From JAHDNZ01 sp036721855 (GTDB lineage: Bacteria > Bacillota > DTU065): a DNA stretch of 25,336 nucleotides. Below are positions 7,633-16,332 of the stretch, one piece after another; within the stretch, counting starts at the first letter, position 1; each line of letters starts with the position of its first letter. Under the pieces are notes generated by a model, which worked only from the letters and a program-made list of their open reading frames with translations, was not told the DNA's origin and did no database searches. The position numbers and the translations under genes are program-made. The stretch is from contig DAIMKF010000027.1 in assembly GCA_036721855.1 (NCBI GenBank), positions 1 through 25,336 on the forward strand. The letters are read 5' to 3'.

Positions 7633-9087
7633 GTGAAAATAATAAAACTTTTCCAAAAGGTTTTGTTAAGTGCTATTTGTTTGCTTTTATTAATTATGAT
7701 TTTTACTCCGGTAAAAATTTACACTACACTAGAACCCTTTTTAGAATCTCAAAGAAAAAACTATGGTTTCCCTTCTATCTCAGCAGCTTTAGTTACACTA
7801 GATGAACCCACAGCTTTTTTTACACTTGGTTATACCAGTCAAGGTATATCACCTCAACCCCAAACTCCTTATTTTATTGCTTCTCTATCTAAATCTTTTA
7901 CAGCTTTAGCCGTTAGCAAGATAAGTCGCGACTATGGTTTTAGTCTAGATACCCCTATATCTGAGCTTATTTCTGAATACAAGTCGGTTTTTAATTATGG
8001 CGATAAAATAACTGTGAGACACCTCCTATCTCATGCTAGCGGCCTTTCGGATATAACTTTCCAAGAAAACTTATCTTGCAATGCTTCCATTTATGAAGGT
8101 GCAATGTCTTTGTCCAAGGCCAAACCCCTTACCCCTTTAGAGACTAAGTTTAATTATTTTAATATGGGTTACACTGTTTTAGGCTATTTAATCGAAAAAG
8201 TAACAGGAACTAGCTTTTCCAATTATTTGAAAGCAGATATTTTAGAACCATTAAACCTTAATAACACCTTTGTTTCTGCTAAAGAGGCCCCAGTTACAGT
8301 AAATGGTTATATTTCTCTTTTTGGGTTTTTAAAACAGCTGGACAATTATCAAAAACTTTATGCTTTGCCTTCCGGGTTTATACTTTCATCTACTTTTGAT
8401 CTTTCAATTCTAGCCAGATACTATCTTGACCCTGCTACTCTACCCAAGAATTCAGGTCTTTTACCTATTGATCTTATCTTATTGCAAACTCCGGCCTTTA
8501 TAAATTGGCCTTATGGTTTTGGCTGGTTTATATGTCAAGAGCGTGGTTATCATATCTTTCAACACAGTGGTTCACTAGAAGGTTATTTAAGTCATTTTCG
8601 CTTCTGGCCAGAAAAAAGGACTGCTTTTATTTTCCTGACCAACTCCAATAGCACCTCTCAATCTCTTTTTGCCTTAAACTCAATTATTAAAGGAACTGAA
8701 TCTATTCTTTTTAATGGGCAGGCTATTCTAAAACCTGTTTTTCGTTATGTGAATTTTATCTTTTGGCTATTAGCGTTACTTCTTCTATCAGGCGTTATAA
8801 AGCAATTTATTAGTTTGGGAAAATATCGCTTTAATAATAACCTAAAAAACATAGGTTTTTTAAAAACCTTTCATCTGTCAATGTTTCTTTTTTGGTTAAC
8901 GCTTTTTATATTTTTCCCTTTTCTGGTAGGTCAACTAATTAATCGTGGCCTTAACTGGTCTTTTGCTCTTTCAATTGAACCTAGCATCTTTGGTTTATTA
9001 GCTTTCTTATTTTTAACTCAAGCGTTAATAAGCATTATTCGCTTCCTTTTATTATTAATTGATACTAGTCAAAAATATAATAGTTAG
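7633..9087 (+). CDS. Membrane-anchored beta-lactamase-like serine hydrolase (class C/esterase type)
   Basis: The 484-residue protein has one N-terminal membrane segment (about 9-28), an extracellular serine hydrolase domain and three C-terminal membrane helices (about 370-390, 412-432, 445-475). The active-site motifs of the class C beta-lactamase/DD-peptidase family are present: SLSK (84-87), YFN as the YxN motif (175-177) and HSG (311-313, replacing KTG). It may act on cell-wall peptides or esters outside the membrane. Antibiotic resistance should not be assumed. The start is GTG, preceded by GAGGAG with 9-10 nt spacing. An inverted repeat (TTCATCTG...CAGATGAA, about 7548-7582) lies in the promoter region. 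Confidence 0.85.
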   Translation: MKIIKLFQKVLLSAICLLLLIMIFTPVKIYTTLEPFLESQRKNYGFPSISAALVTLDEPTAFFTLGYTSQGISPQPQTPYFIASLSKSFTALAVSKISRDYGFSLDTPISELISEYKSVFNYGDKITVRHLLSHASGLSDITFQENLSCNASIYEGAMSLSKAKPLTPLETKFNYFNMGYTVLGYLIEKVTGTSFSNYLKADILEPLNLNNTFVSAKEAPVTVNGYISLFGFLKQLDNYQKLYALPSGFILSSTFDLSILARYYLDPATLPKNSGLLPIDLILLQTPAFINWPYGFGWFICQERGYHIFQHSGSLEGYLSHFRFWPEKRTAFIFLTNSNSTSQSLFALNSIIKGTESILFNGQAILKPVFRYVNFIFWLLALLLLSGVIKQFISLGKYRFNNNLKNIGFLKTFHLSMFLFWLTLFIFFPFLVGQLINRGLNWSFALSIEPSIFGLLAFLFLTQALISIIRFLLLLIDTSQKYNS

Positions 9088-9120
9088 GCTAGATATATAG
9101 GCTAGATATAGTCTAGGCTA
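9085..9120 (+). repeat. Short tandem repeat after the serine hydrolase gene
   Basis: TAGGCTAGATATA occurs twice head to tail (9085-9097, 9098-9110), and TAGGCTA appears once more at 9114. The first copy overlaps the stop codon. This is probably replication slippage and no function is apparent. Confidence 0.6.
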
Positions 9121-9163
9121 ACTCGCATTCTACCAATTAAAATATTAGTTGCTCTTTATTAGA

Positions 9164-9191
9164 TTAATAAAAGGGCAGGTTTCCCTGCCCT
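9164..9191 (-). terminator. Intrinsic terminator of the acetyltransferase gene
   Basis: On the minus strand, AGGGCAGG pairs with CCTGCCCT around a 4-nt loop and is followed by TTTTATT. The hairpin overlaps the stop codon of the gene it ends. Confidence 0.85.
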
Positions 9192-9675
9192 AAACTGCAT
9201 TCGTAAATACTTTATCCAAAGTTACATACTTTAATATTTTTTCACCATACTCAATTAGACCAGTTTCAACAAATCCTTGTTCGTTCCAGAATCTCTCAGC
9301 ATTTTTAACAGCTGCCAGCCAGATTAATTGTACACCTGAGAGTATAAGTCGTGAGTGAATTTCCTCCCACATAAGGTGTCCCATACCTCGATGCCTAAAC
9401 TCTGGGGCAACATAAAACTCAATTACATTACCCCAACCTGGCCTAGTTTCGTTGTCAATTTTTGCATGCACAAAACCAGCGTATTTACCCTCGATCTCAA
9501 CTACTAACAACCATCTGCGGGGTTCTTTTTGAAGCATTAAGGTTTCTTCTATCGAACCCTCTCCTAGCTCTGATTCCCCTATCTCTTTTAGATAAGACTC
9601 AGCAAATAACTTAAAAACCGGAGCCAGGGGGTCACTAGTTCCACTTATGATGTGGAACTTTGTACCGGACCCCAT
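9190..9675 (-). CDS. GNAT-family N-acetyltransferase
   Basis: This 161-residue soluble protein has the fold of GCN5-related acetyltransferases, which move an acetyl group from acetyl-CoA to an amine. The acetyl-CoA pyrophosphate loop is RHRGMGHLM (residues about 93-101, fitting RxxGxG/A), after the strand EFYVAPEF. AAVKNAERFWNEQGF is the C-terminal motif found in many members. The substrate is unknown. The ATG follows GGGAGGAGAG. A short upstream reading frame (9793-9840) and a 535-bp leader region lie before it, and it is the only gene of its transcription unit. Confidence 0.85.
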   Translation of the reverse strand: MGSGTKFHIISGTSDPLAPVFKLFAESYLKEIGESELGEGSIEETLMLQKEPRRWLLVVEIEGKYAGFVHAKIDNETRPGWGNVIEFYVAPEFRHRGMGHLMWEEIHSRLILSGVQLIWLAAVKNAERFWNEQGFVETGLIEYGEKILKYVTLDKVFTNAV

Positions 9676-9792
9676 CGTCTCTCCTCCCTATTTTATCCCT
9701 CTGCGAATACTTTTTTCAAACAGAGTTCGGACCGATTTGGCTCACAAGATGCATGAAAACAACCCAACAAGAGATCTTGAGTTCTAGCTGCT

Positions 9793-9840
9793 TTATGCAA
9801 TTATCACTAAGAGCGGTTTTTTTAACCGCCTGTTTGTCAT
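9793..9840 (-). CDS. Possible 15-residue leader peptide or gene remnant
   Basis: ATG at 9838-9840 follows an excellent site, GGAGGTGGGAG, and opens a frame reading MTNRRLKKPLLVIIA before TAA. The beginning looks like the start of a signal peptide or membrane protein. A hairpin, GCGGTT-AAAAA-AACCGC, lies within the frame. It could be a leader peptide of the acetyltransferase or the stump of a lost gene. Only the strong ribosome binding site supports it. Confidence 0.3.
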   Translation of the reverse strand: MTNRRLKKPLLVIIA

Positions 9841-10160
9841 CTCCCACCTCCGTGATTACTAACGGCCTTTAAAGTTTGTCACCTCTAAAGGTCCTCACGA
9901 ATAATAAGTTACTACAGCACCTTGTGCGTCTTGAATTGAAGAGGTATTAGCAACATGACCAAATTCCTCTCTATCTATATTCTATACCTTATGTCAAAGG
10001 CTATAAATTGGTTATTTAGCTTTATAACCGGAATTTAGCCTTATCTGTAAAGATATTTTTAAAAGAAAGCTTAGTTCTTTAATAAAGCTCTTTGTTATGT
10101 TGTTGGAGACCTTTCAAGAGTTTTTTATAAGCATAGTTTTATAAAAAGACTACCTTTAAG
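9841..10160. other. Non-coding stretch upstream of the acetyltransferase
   Basis: I see no gene here. Apart from the ribosome binding site of the 15-codon frame and a weak CCTTTAGAG/CTTTAAAGG inverted repeat near 9868-9892, nothing is recognisable. It must contain the promoter for the minus-strand acetyltransferase, but no clear -35/-10 pair was found. Confidence 0.4.
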
Positions 10161-10212
10161 AAAAAAACCAAAACTCCTTTTTAGGTTTTAGTGGAGTTTT
10201 GGTTTTTATTTT
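10161..10212. terminator. Bidirectional intrinsic terminator after the PHP gene
   Basis: CCAAAACTCC (10168-10177) pairs with GGAGTTTTGG (10193-10202). It is flanked by seven A on the left and five T on the right, so it can work in both directions. It touches the stop codon of the PHP-domain gene. Confidence 0.85.
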
Positions 10213-11545
10213 AATGAGCATATAGTTTTTGTATGCTATTAATTGCCCGACCTTTTTTATGTCTCAATTCCGCAGATGCGTCTTCCTCACCTTTTAGATA
10301 CTCTACCATTAGAAGACCTTCTTCTTGACATATTTTATCATGTTCATAAAATAGTTCTCTGAGGGCAAAAAGAGCAAATTTAACCATTCTAAAACTACCA
10401 TATGCCCTGGCTGATTCACCTTCCATCTTTTCTACAGCTACACTATAACCATCTTTTATGCTTTGAATAATATCCTTTAGGTTATTAGAAGGTGTAAAAA
10501 CAATAGAATAATACCAGCCAAATAATTGCCCATTTTCGCAACCGTGTGCATCTGATACACCAACAACAGGTATTTTTCTGCCTTTAGCTCTTTCTTCATG
10601 ATAACGAGCAACTTGTAAAGTGTTAGAATCCACTTGATATTTATAATAACCACCAATTACTTCCAAAGCATCAAAAGGTTGTGTTTCGAAAAGATAATCC
10701 GTTAGTCGCCCGGCAGGAGAATATCCGGAATAGATCAACCAATACGGATGACAAAATATCCCCAATCCACCAGCTTTACGAATATTATCAAAAACCCACA
10801 GACAGGAAGCGTATTGATATTTATTAACGCCGTGGGGTATTGCACCTAAGCCTTGCATAATCTCCTCGATTTCTTTTTGATACTTAGAGTAGTTATCACC
10901 TGTAAAAAGCTCGTTAACGCTAAAGCTGCCTCCAAAGTTAACTATATGGACTGGATTGTTGGGTGCATGTACTTCTTCGCCTCTAAAGATTTTAAGATCA
11001 ATATCGTCTAGTCTAAAAGCTTCTTGAGCCTTGATAGATGGTGTATATTTGCCATGATCGGTTAAAGCCATAAAATCAAGACCGATTTTCCTACAACTGG
11101 CTGCCACAAAAGCAGGTGGCTCTTTCCCATCGGAACAATTAGAATGCATATGCAGATCGCCTTTTAATGGAAGACGTTCAAAGAGATCCTCTTTTAGAGA
11201 GTAAACTGAAAATGCTCCTACAAGCTTTTTTTCTCCTTCTTTTTCTCGCAAATATATAATTTGTTCTTGCTCATCTTCAAAGGAATAATCAAAAACAAAA
11301 CAACCGTGCTCAGGTTTTATCGTTTTTACTCCAACTGTTTTTAAAATAACCTCTACATCAAAGCTGCTTGGAATAGTAAACTCCCCATTTCTACTGCGAT
11401 GCTCCATCGGTACTACTCCAACTTCGTAGAATGCATCTTTATTAATCTGGTAATAATCGAATAAAGGTTCAATAACAATTTTTGATACTTGGTTACAAGG
11501 GACTACTCTTGGATGTACACGAAAATATAGTTGTTCCGGACGCAT
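10211..11545 (-). CDS. PHP-domain metal-dependent phosphoesterase-like protein
   Basis: This 444-residue cytoplasmic protein has an N-terminal beta-rich region (1-125) and a PHP domain (about 128-340) of the polymerase/histidinol-phosphatase superfamily. The metal-binding motifs are complete: HMHSNCSDG (132-140), TDHG (162-165), GEEVHA (189-194), CHPYW (265-269) and SDAHG (331-335). The N-terminal region (RVHPRVVPCNQVSKI) resembles beta-sandwich extensions of CehA/McbA-type PHP proteins, which act on phosphate or other esters. The C-terminal 100 residues are helical. The substrate is unknown. The ATG follows GAAAGGA. A terminator sits directly after the stop. Confidence 0.85.
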   Translation of the reverse strand: MRPEQLYFRVHPRVVPCNQVSKIVIEPLFDYYQINKDAFYEVGVVPMEHRSRNGEFTIPSSFDVEVILKTVGVKTIKPEHGCFVFDYSFEDEQEQIIYLREKEGEKKLVGAFSVYSLKEDLFERLPLKGDLHMHSNCSDGKEPPAFVAASCRKIGLDFMALTDHGKYTPSIKAQEAFRLDDIDLKIFRGEEVHAPNNPVHIVNFGGSFSVNELFTGDNYSKYQKEIEEIMQGLGAIPHGVNKYQYASCLWVFDNIRKAGGLGIFCHPYWLIYSGYSPAGRLTDYLFETQPFDALEVIGGYYKYQVDSNTLQVARYHEERAKGRKIPVVGVSDAHGCENGQLFGWYYSIVFTPSNNLKDIIQSIKDGYSVAVEKMEGESARAYGSFRMVKFALFALRELFYEHDKICQEEGLLMVEYLKGEEDASAELRHKKGRAINSIQKLYAH

Positions 11546-11654
11546 ACAATTATCATTCCTTTCAACCCTTTTAACAGTAAATGGTAGGTATTATTTTCAT
11601 TTACTAACTTTCATTTCGTATTTAAATCCAATACTCCTGCCATAATTCTCTCCA

Positions 11655-11684
11655 TTGGCCAAACTACCCTATAAAGCTTATAAT
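11655..11684 (+). promoter_or_regulatory. Predicted sigma-A-type promoter of the lipoprotein gene
   Basis: TTGGCC (11655-11660) and a perfect TATAAT (11679-11684) are separated by 18 nt. They sit about 40 nt before the ATG at 11726, which has the strong site AAAGGAGG. Confidence 0.5.
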
Positions 11685-11725
11685 ATATTTAAGTCTATAA
11701 GGTGTACTTAAAGGAGGCTAGATAG

Positions 11726-12793
11726 ATGCAAATTAGAAAAATCCTTATTGTCATTTTCGTTCTTGCTCTTATCTTATCTTTTACCTTTCTAATTGGCGGC
11801 TGTTTTGGCAAAAAAGAAGCTAATCAAGCTATAGATATCAAATTAAGAGTGTATGCTTTTGGACCTAGATCAGAAGAACTCTATTTAGAAAATGTATTAG
11901 AAGATTTTACTGAAAAACAAAAAGACCTTCAGGCTGATCTTAGAGTGGCACCGCTTCCACCTCCAGAACAACAGACCGGTGATTTCGTTTCTGGCTATGA
12001 ATATCTTTTGTTAGCTGACTTTGCAGCTTCAGATCCCCCCGATGTTTTTTTCTTAACTAAAGGCAGGATACCTGCTTATATTGAAAACAAAGCCCTTTTA
12101 GAGTTAAGTCCTTATCTTTCTAAAAACGACAAGAAGTTGTTTCATCTTCCAAATAACGAACCTATATACGCATTACCTTATTTTCAAGAAATTCAGTTAG
12201 CCGCTGCATTTAGTACCAAAAACCCAGAAAAAGCTTCAGAACTTCTTTTATGTATTGCTAAAAAACGCCTTGAAAAAGAAACTAAAGAAGCTGAAGAGGC
12301 TCTTAAAAAGCTTCAACATGCAACTGAAGAAGGTGCCGGTATACTGGATAGACCTGATATGGTATATGATATTTGGAACAATCTGGCGCTTTCTTATCAA
12401 AACAAGGAGATTCTGCTTGATGAAGATTCAAAGCAAGGTGATGAATACCTTATCTCCCATGAGCAAGCATATCGCTATCCTTATATGATGTTACAATTTA
12501 GTACCAATAAAGATAATAAAAAACCCCAGGTTACTTTAGTCATAAATGAGCAATATATTGAAAACCCCATTTTACGCAGGAATATCTCCCACGCATTAAT
12601 AGTTTTAATTCGTTCAATTCATAAGGACATTGACGGAGATAAAGCTCAAGCCATACTAACTGAAATTGGCCTAGCTAAAGATGCTTCGGATCTGTTGCGG
12701 TTAAAAGCTGGCAAAAGCACTCAGTACAGCAATTACGAGTTCCAAGCTTTAGGAGATTATGTCAGTTTGGGTTTAAGAGTAACTCGCTTGTAA
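11726..12793 (+). CDS. Short solute-binding-like lipoprotein
   Basis: The N terminus is a lipoprotein signal (residues 6-26) ending in the lipobox LIGGC, so the protein should be lipid-anchored outside the membrane. Residues about 38-130 match the first lobe of family 1 extracellular solute-binding proteins (IKLRVYAFG, then FAASDPPDVFFL and ALLELSPYL). PNNEPIYALPY is the usual 'ligand-lobe' entry motif. After that the usual middle (the second lobe and hinge) is missing, and a lysine/glutamate-rich helix follows (about 170-200). At 355 residues it is about 80-100 shorter than relatives. It may be a degenerate or repurposed binding protein. No transporter gene lies nearby. Confidence 0.75.
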   Translation: MQIRKILIVIFVLALILSFTFLIGGCFGKKEANQAIDIKLRVYAFGPRSEELYLENVLEDFTEKQKDLQADLRVAPLPPPEQQTGDFVSGYEYLLLADFAASDPPDVFFLTKGRIPAYIENKALLELSPYLSKNDKKLFHLPNNEPIYALPYFQEIQLAAAFSTKNPEKASELLLCIAKKRLEKETKEAEEALKKLQHATEEGAGILDRPDMVYDIWNNLALSYQNKEILLDEDSKQGDEYLISHEQAYRYPYMMLQFSTNKDNKKPQVTLVINEQYIENPILRRNISHALIVLIRSIHKDIDGDKAQAILTEIGLAKDASDLLRLKAGKSTQYSNYEFQALGDYVSLGLRVTRL

Positions 12794-12802
12794 AAAATAT
12801 TA

Positions 12803-12842
12803 CCACCTGTTAATATTATTAAAATTAACAGGTGGCTTTTTT
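12803..12842 (+). terminator. Intrinsic terminator between converging genes
   Basis: CCACCTGTTAAT (12803-12814) pairs perfectly with ATTAACAGGTGG (12824-12835) and a six-T run follows. A weaker U-rich stretch on the other strand may let it serve the converging gene too. Confidence 0.9.
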
Positions 12843-12846
12843 AAAT

Positions 12847-13410
12847 CTACTCTTTGATTATATATTTTTCAAAGATAAAGTCCTCAATATATAAGAAGTA
12901 GGCATTTATTGGATGTCTAAACAACCAACCAAAGACTATCGCCATAAAAATTAAGCCCCATATATTAAAATGCGTTTTTAACATTAGGCAAAATAAGAAA
13001 ATGCTAACTACTACCCATATTACTATATTTTGAGAATACAACTTTTTAGCAACTTTTCCCCAGGTACTCCTTGAGTAGCCTAATTTTCTTAAGCTGACCA
13101 TACAAGCTCCCATAATACTGCTAATCATAGTTGCATAAAACACAAAAAGAAGCCACTTTTGCCACTTGCCAGCGAAAAAGCGTTCCATAATTATTAACTC
13201 ATCGGCAATATTTTTATGAGCAAAAACAGCGACTAGAGAATGATATAAAACCGGGAAAAACAATACAATTAAAACCAGTAATACAGGTAGTATAACCATT
13301 AATGCACCTGTGAAAAAACCCAGTAGTAAAGTAGAACGATAGCTCATCTTTTCACAAGCCCTATGCTTAGATAAGACCTCTTTTTCTAGAGGTGTTAACT
13401 GTTTATTCAT
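12847..13410 (-). CDS. Integral membrane protein, unknown function
   Basis: The 187-residue protein has four predicted membrane segments (about 25-55, 85-108, 128-144, 148-166). A charged N-terminal arm (PLEKEVLSKHRACEKM) and a C-terminal hydrophilic tail lie outside them. No family motif is recognised. The ATG is preceded by AAAGGAG. It converges on the lipoprotein gene and diverges from the DUF421 gene, so it is a single-gene unit. Confidence 0.7.
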   Translation of the reverse strand: MNKQLTPLEKEVLSKHRACEKMSYRSTLLLGFFTGALMVILPVLLVLIVLFFPVLYHSLVAVFAHKNIADELIIMERFFAGKWQKWLLFVFYATMISSIMGACMVSLRKLGYSRSTWGKVAKKLYSQNIVIWVVVSIFLFCLMLKTHFNIWGLIFMAIVFGWLFRHPINAYFLYIEDFIFEKYIIKE

Positions 13411-13589
13411 AGCTTAAATCTCCTTTCCCTTATACTTTAGTTTTCATTACTATAACTAATTACGCTTTTTCTTCCTTCTTCTTATTTCTTTCTTTGATTA
13501 AGGAACGATTTTATAACTAACTAGTATATAATTGTTAGTTTTCTTATTTTGGGTCATCCTAAACTTAATACTAATAGCGGGGTGATATC

Positions 13590-14300
13590 TTGCCTCAAGG
13601 ATTAATCGTTTTTTTACGGGCTACTTTCGCCTTTTTTGCTTTATTACTCTTAACTAGAGTGATGGGAAAACGTCAGCTTTCACAGCTTACATTCTTTGAT
13701 TACGTAAATGGGATCAGCATCGGTAGTATGGCAGCTACTCTCGCGGTTGATTTAACTACCGAATCAATTCCTACCTTAGTAGGGCTTCTCACCTGGTCCT
13801 TATGGGTTATGGTCTTAGCTGTTTTAAGTATTAAAAGCCGTCTTTTAAGGAGATTAATTGACGGAAAACCAACTATTGCCATTCAAAACGGTAAGATCTT
13901 AGAAGATAACCTCCATAAATATGGTTTTAACATTGATGATCTACGCATGCTTTTAAGACAAAAGGACGTGTTTAACTTAAGTGAAGTTGAATACCTTCTT
14001 TTGGAAGCTGATGGACAGGTTTCTGTTTTGAAAAAATCACAAAATCAACCCGTAACACCATCTGATTTAAATATTCCCACTAACTACAAAGGACTGGCAG
14101 TTGACATAATTAGTGGTGGGAAGATAATAACTGAAAACCTTGCCCTTTTGGGACTTTCCGAAGAATGGCTTGTAAATACATTAGCCGAAAGAAACTTAGA
14201 CCTTAAAGATATCTTTTATGCCGAGTTAGAATCGAGCGGTGATTTTTTTATTGATGTTTACCAAGATCCACATTCCAGAAAGGAACTAACAAATGGCTAA
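13590..14300 (+). CDS. DUF421 (YetF-like) membrane protein
   Basis: This 236-residue protein has membrane segments near 1-25, 35-58 and 63-82, followed by a soluble domain of the DUF421 family. Family hallmarks are RVMGKRQLSQLTFFDYV (23-39), ISIGSMAA, DGKPTIAIQNGKI, DDLRMLLRQKDVF and SEVEYLLLEADGQVSVLKK. In Bacillus, relatives such as YetF are membrane proteins of uncertain function. Some have spore-associated phenotypes. The start is TTG with GGGGTGA just upstream. The stop overlaps the next gene's start by 8 bp, so the two are translationally coupled. Confidence 0.9.
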   Translation: MPQGLIVFLRATFAFFALLLLTRVMGKRQLSQLTFFDYVNGISIGSMAATLAVDLTTESIPTLVGLLTWSLWVMVLAVLSIKSRLLRRLIDGKPTIAIQNGKILEDNLHKYGFNIDDLRMLLRQKDVFNLSEVEYLLLEADGQVSVLKKSQNQPVTPSDLNIPTNYKGLAVDIISGGKIITENLALLGLSEEWLVNTLAERNLDLKDIFYAELESSGDFFIDVYQDPHSRKELTNG

Positions 14301-14637
14301 AAACTACTGGAGTATTGCTGGTATCTTTCTTACCATTGTCTTAGTTGTTACTTTACTTGAATGGTTGCCAAAATCAAGGTTTTCCCATACTCTTGACAGT
14401 TTAATTGCAGCCATCGAAGCTGAATCATTTGAAAAAGCCCAAAGCATTTGGGAAAGTTTAGCAACCTTTTGGAAAAAACGCCGCGTTTTTATCGCTTTTG
14501 AAAATGGTATGGACCTAATAAAAGATATAGATATCGGTATTAGGAAAGTAAAGTTTTTTATAGATATCAAAGATAAAAACAATGCTCTTTTAGAAGCTAA
14601 ACTGCTTGGCTACTACTGGCATGAAATTGGCGAATAG
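14293..14637 (+). CDS. DUF4363-family protein
   Basis: The 114-residue protein has one N-terminal membrane helix (about 8-25) and a helical domain rich in alternating charged and aromatic residues (IWESLATFWKKRRVFIAFE), as in the DUF4363 family. It overlaps the DUF421 gene by 8 bp. These two families are often encoded together in spore-forming Firmicutes, suggesting a joint membrane complex, but the function is unknown. No separate promoter is needed. Confidence 0.8.
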   Translation: MAKNYWSIAGIFLTIVLVVTLLEWLPKSRFSHTLDSLIAAIEAESFEKAQSIWESLATFWKKRRVFIAFENGMDLIKDIDIGIRKVKFFIDIKDKNNALLEAKLLGYYWHEIGE

Positions 14638-14810
14638 CTCTTTATGGTGAATAGTTCACCGTTAATCTTCATCGATAAACAACTTCTAACATGACCACTT
14701 GGTTTTAATATTTAAGCTGTATCCTTATTTTTCTCTAATCGCTTTATAAGCGAGCTTCATTTACTACCTTCTAACCTCGCTTTCAATTTATCACATCATT
14801 TAGTTTCATC

Positions 14811-14844
14811 AAAAAAGGTCTTGAGTTAAAAACCCAAGACCTTT
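14811..14844 (-). terminator. Intrinsic terminator of the solute-binding protein gene
   Basis: AAAGGTCTTG (14814-14823) pairs with CAAGACCTTT (14835-14844). On the minus strand the stem is followed by six T. It starts 6 nt after the stop codon. Confidence 0.85.
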
Positions 14845-14849
14845 ACTTC

Positions 14850-16154
14850 TTAATCGTTGTATTTTTTTCCTTCTTTATTTAATTTGCTTAGATAACGCTG
14901 ATACTCAACTTTTCTCCTCGACATTTCTTTGTTCATTTCGCTCGCAGCGTTTAGAGCCGCTTCTGCAGGAGTTCTTTTATTTAACAGTACTTCGTGAAGA
15001 GCAAATTGAATAAATCTAATTAAAACACCGGATGTTGGAGCGTAAGGTACTGCATAGGATTCGTGAATCTGTTTGTAAAGAGTATCTCTGACTAAAGGTG
15101 AGAGACTCTGAAGATTAGCCAAAGCTTTCTTTGCAGTTGGCACCTGCATAAACCCTTTGATCTCTCTCATAACCTGCTCAACATATTGCTGCTGTGTTTC
15201 CTCATTACAAAACCATTTGATAAACTCCCAACTCGCTTGGGGATCTTTAGCTGTTTTAGGAATGGCAAAAGCTGTAGAACCTGTAAAGGTACCGTGATTA
15301 ACCTCACCAGTTGCTCTTTTTACTCCGGGTATAAGACCGGGTTCCCATTTACCCTGGAGTTCTGGAGCTGCAACCTCTAAATTACTTAAAAGCCAGTAAC
15401 CATCTATATCCATTAGCCACTCGCCTCTTTTAAAAGGCTCAAAACCAGGACCTGATTGAGGGAATTTATGTTTAGTATATAGTTCCGTATACTCTTTAAA
15501 ACCCGTAATAGATTCTTTGCGATCAAAGGCGCTAGTAAAGCCGCCTTGGCCATAAAACTGACCACCGTGTTGAGTAACTAAAGTATAGATACCCCATTCA
15601 GGGGCATAGTTAGGATTGCCATAATCAAAAGCCATTTCCCTACCTTTAGCTTTTATTTTAGGTAACATCGTATAAAGTTCAGCCCAGGTATTAGGTATAC
15701 CCATTCCCATTTCTCTTAAGATATCTGTTCTATACGCAGCTGTCATCACACTGACATTTTGGGGTACGCCAAAGCGTGTACCTTCCCATTTTAATGGACC
15801 GGTAATTGTAGCAAACAATTGAGCTTCTAAATTAATATATTCATCTCCAAATTTTTCTCTTAAATCATAGACTGAGCCTCTAAGACCCCATTCTAAAACA
15901 CCACTTGTACCACCGCTTAAAACATCAGGAGCATCTCCTGCTACCAGTGCTAAAAAAACTTTATTGCCATCTGTCCAGGCTAGTGGCGTTATTCTAACTT
16001 CAATTCCGGTTTTGGGAGTGAAATCTTTTTCAACCATACATGTTACAACTTTAGCCATCTCATTGGAAAACCCGTAAAGCCAAACATCAATCTTTTTAGC
16101 ACAAACACTAAGGGAGATAGTCAGAATAAAAACAATTAACCAACCTTTTTTCAC
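14850..16154 (-). CDS. ABC-type sugar solute-binding protein (family 1)
   Basis: The signal peptide is residues 1-19 (GWLIVFILTISLSVCA). Cys18 is preceded by LSV, a poor lipobox, so it may be released or anchored. The 434-residue length is normal. The mature protein has the family pattern: VWLYGFSNEMAKVV, FTPKTGIEVRITPLAW, then LVAGDAPDVLSGGTS (residues 71-85), FGVPQNVSVMTAAYRTDIL, and AFAIPKTAKDPQASWEFIKW in the second lobe. It captures a sugar or oligosaccharide for an ABC importer. No permease or ATPase gene is present, so it is an orphan. The start is GTG with GGAGGTG upstream. The promoter region is shared with the divergent Hsp20 gene. Confidence 0.9.
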   Translation of the reverse strand: MKKGWLIVFILTISLSVCAKKIDVWLYGFSNEMAKVVTCMVEKDFTPKTGIEVRITPLAWTDGNKVFLALVAGDAPDVLSGGTSGVLEWGLRGSVYDLREKFGDEYINLEAQLFATITGPLKWEGTRFGVPQNVSVMTAAYRTDILREMGMGIPNTWAELYTMLPKIKAKGREMAFDYGNPNYAPEWGIYTLVTQHGGQFYGQGGFTSAFDRKESITGFKEYTELYTKHKFPQSGPGFEPFKRGEWLMDIDGYWLLSNLEVAAPELQGKWEPGLIPGVKRATGEVNHGTFTGSTAFAIPKTAKDPQASWEFIKWFCNEETQQQYVEQVMREIKGFMQVPTAKKALANLQSLSPLVRDTLYKQIHESYAVPYAPTSGVLIRFIQFALHEVLLNKRTPAEAALNAASEMNKEMSRRKVEYQRYLSKLNKEGKKYND

Positions 16155-16257
16155 ATGGACACCTCCACAACTTTCCTTATTAAATAATTAGCCCTAGTTG
16201 TATTTATTCCTTCCACTAGAATAACAGTGTGGTTTTACTACATAAACCTTGGGCAAC

Positions 16258-16286
16258 TTGATACCAATGATTACATATCATAATAG
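16258..16286 (+). promoter_or_regulatory. Predicted sigma-A-type promoter of the Hsp20 gene
   Basis: TTGATA (16258-16263) and TAATAG (16281-16286) are separated by exactly 17 nt. They lie about 45 nt before the ATG. A TATAAT nearer the gene (16309-16314) has no -35 and is too close to the ribosome binding site. No CIRCE-type heat-shock operator was seen. Confidence 0.45.
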
Positions 16287-16332
16287 CAAAACAGCGATAC
16301 TAAATTTGTATAATACATAAGGAGGGAATTTA

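Noticed and set aside
7614..7805. A plus-strand frame overlapping the start of the serine hydrolase
   Set aside because: It lies within the hydrolase gene in another frame and shows no motif; the GTG at 7633 has the proper ribosome binding site.
9660..9872. A 70-codon plus-strand frame over the acetyltransferase promoter region
   Set aside because: No ribosome binding site and no recognisable protein; it overlaps the acetyltransferase start on the other strand.
16309..16314. TATAAT as the -10 box of the Hsp20 gene
   Set aside because: No -35 at the right distance, and the transcript would start inside the ribosome binding site.
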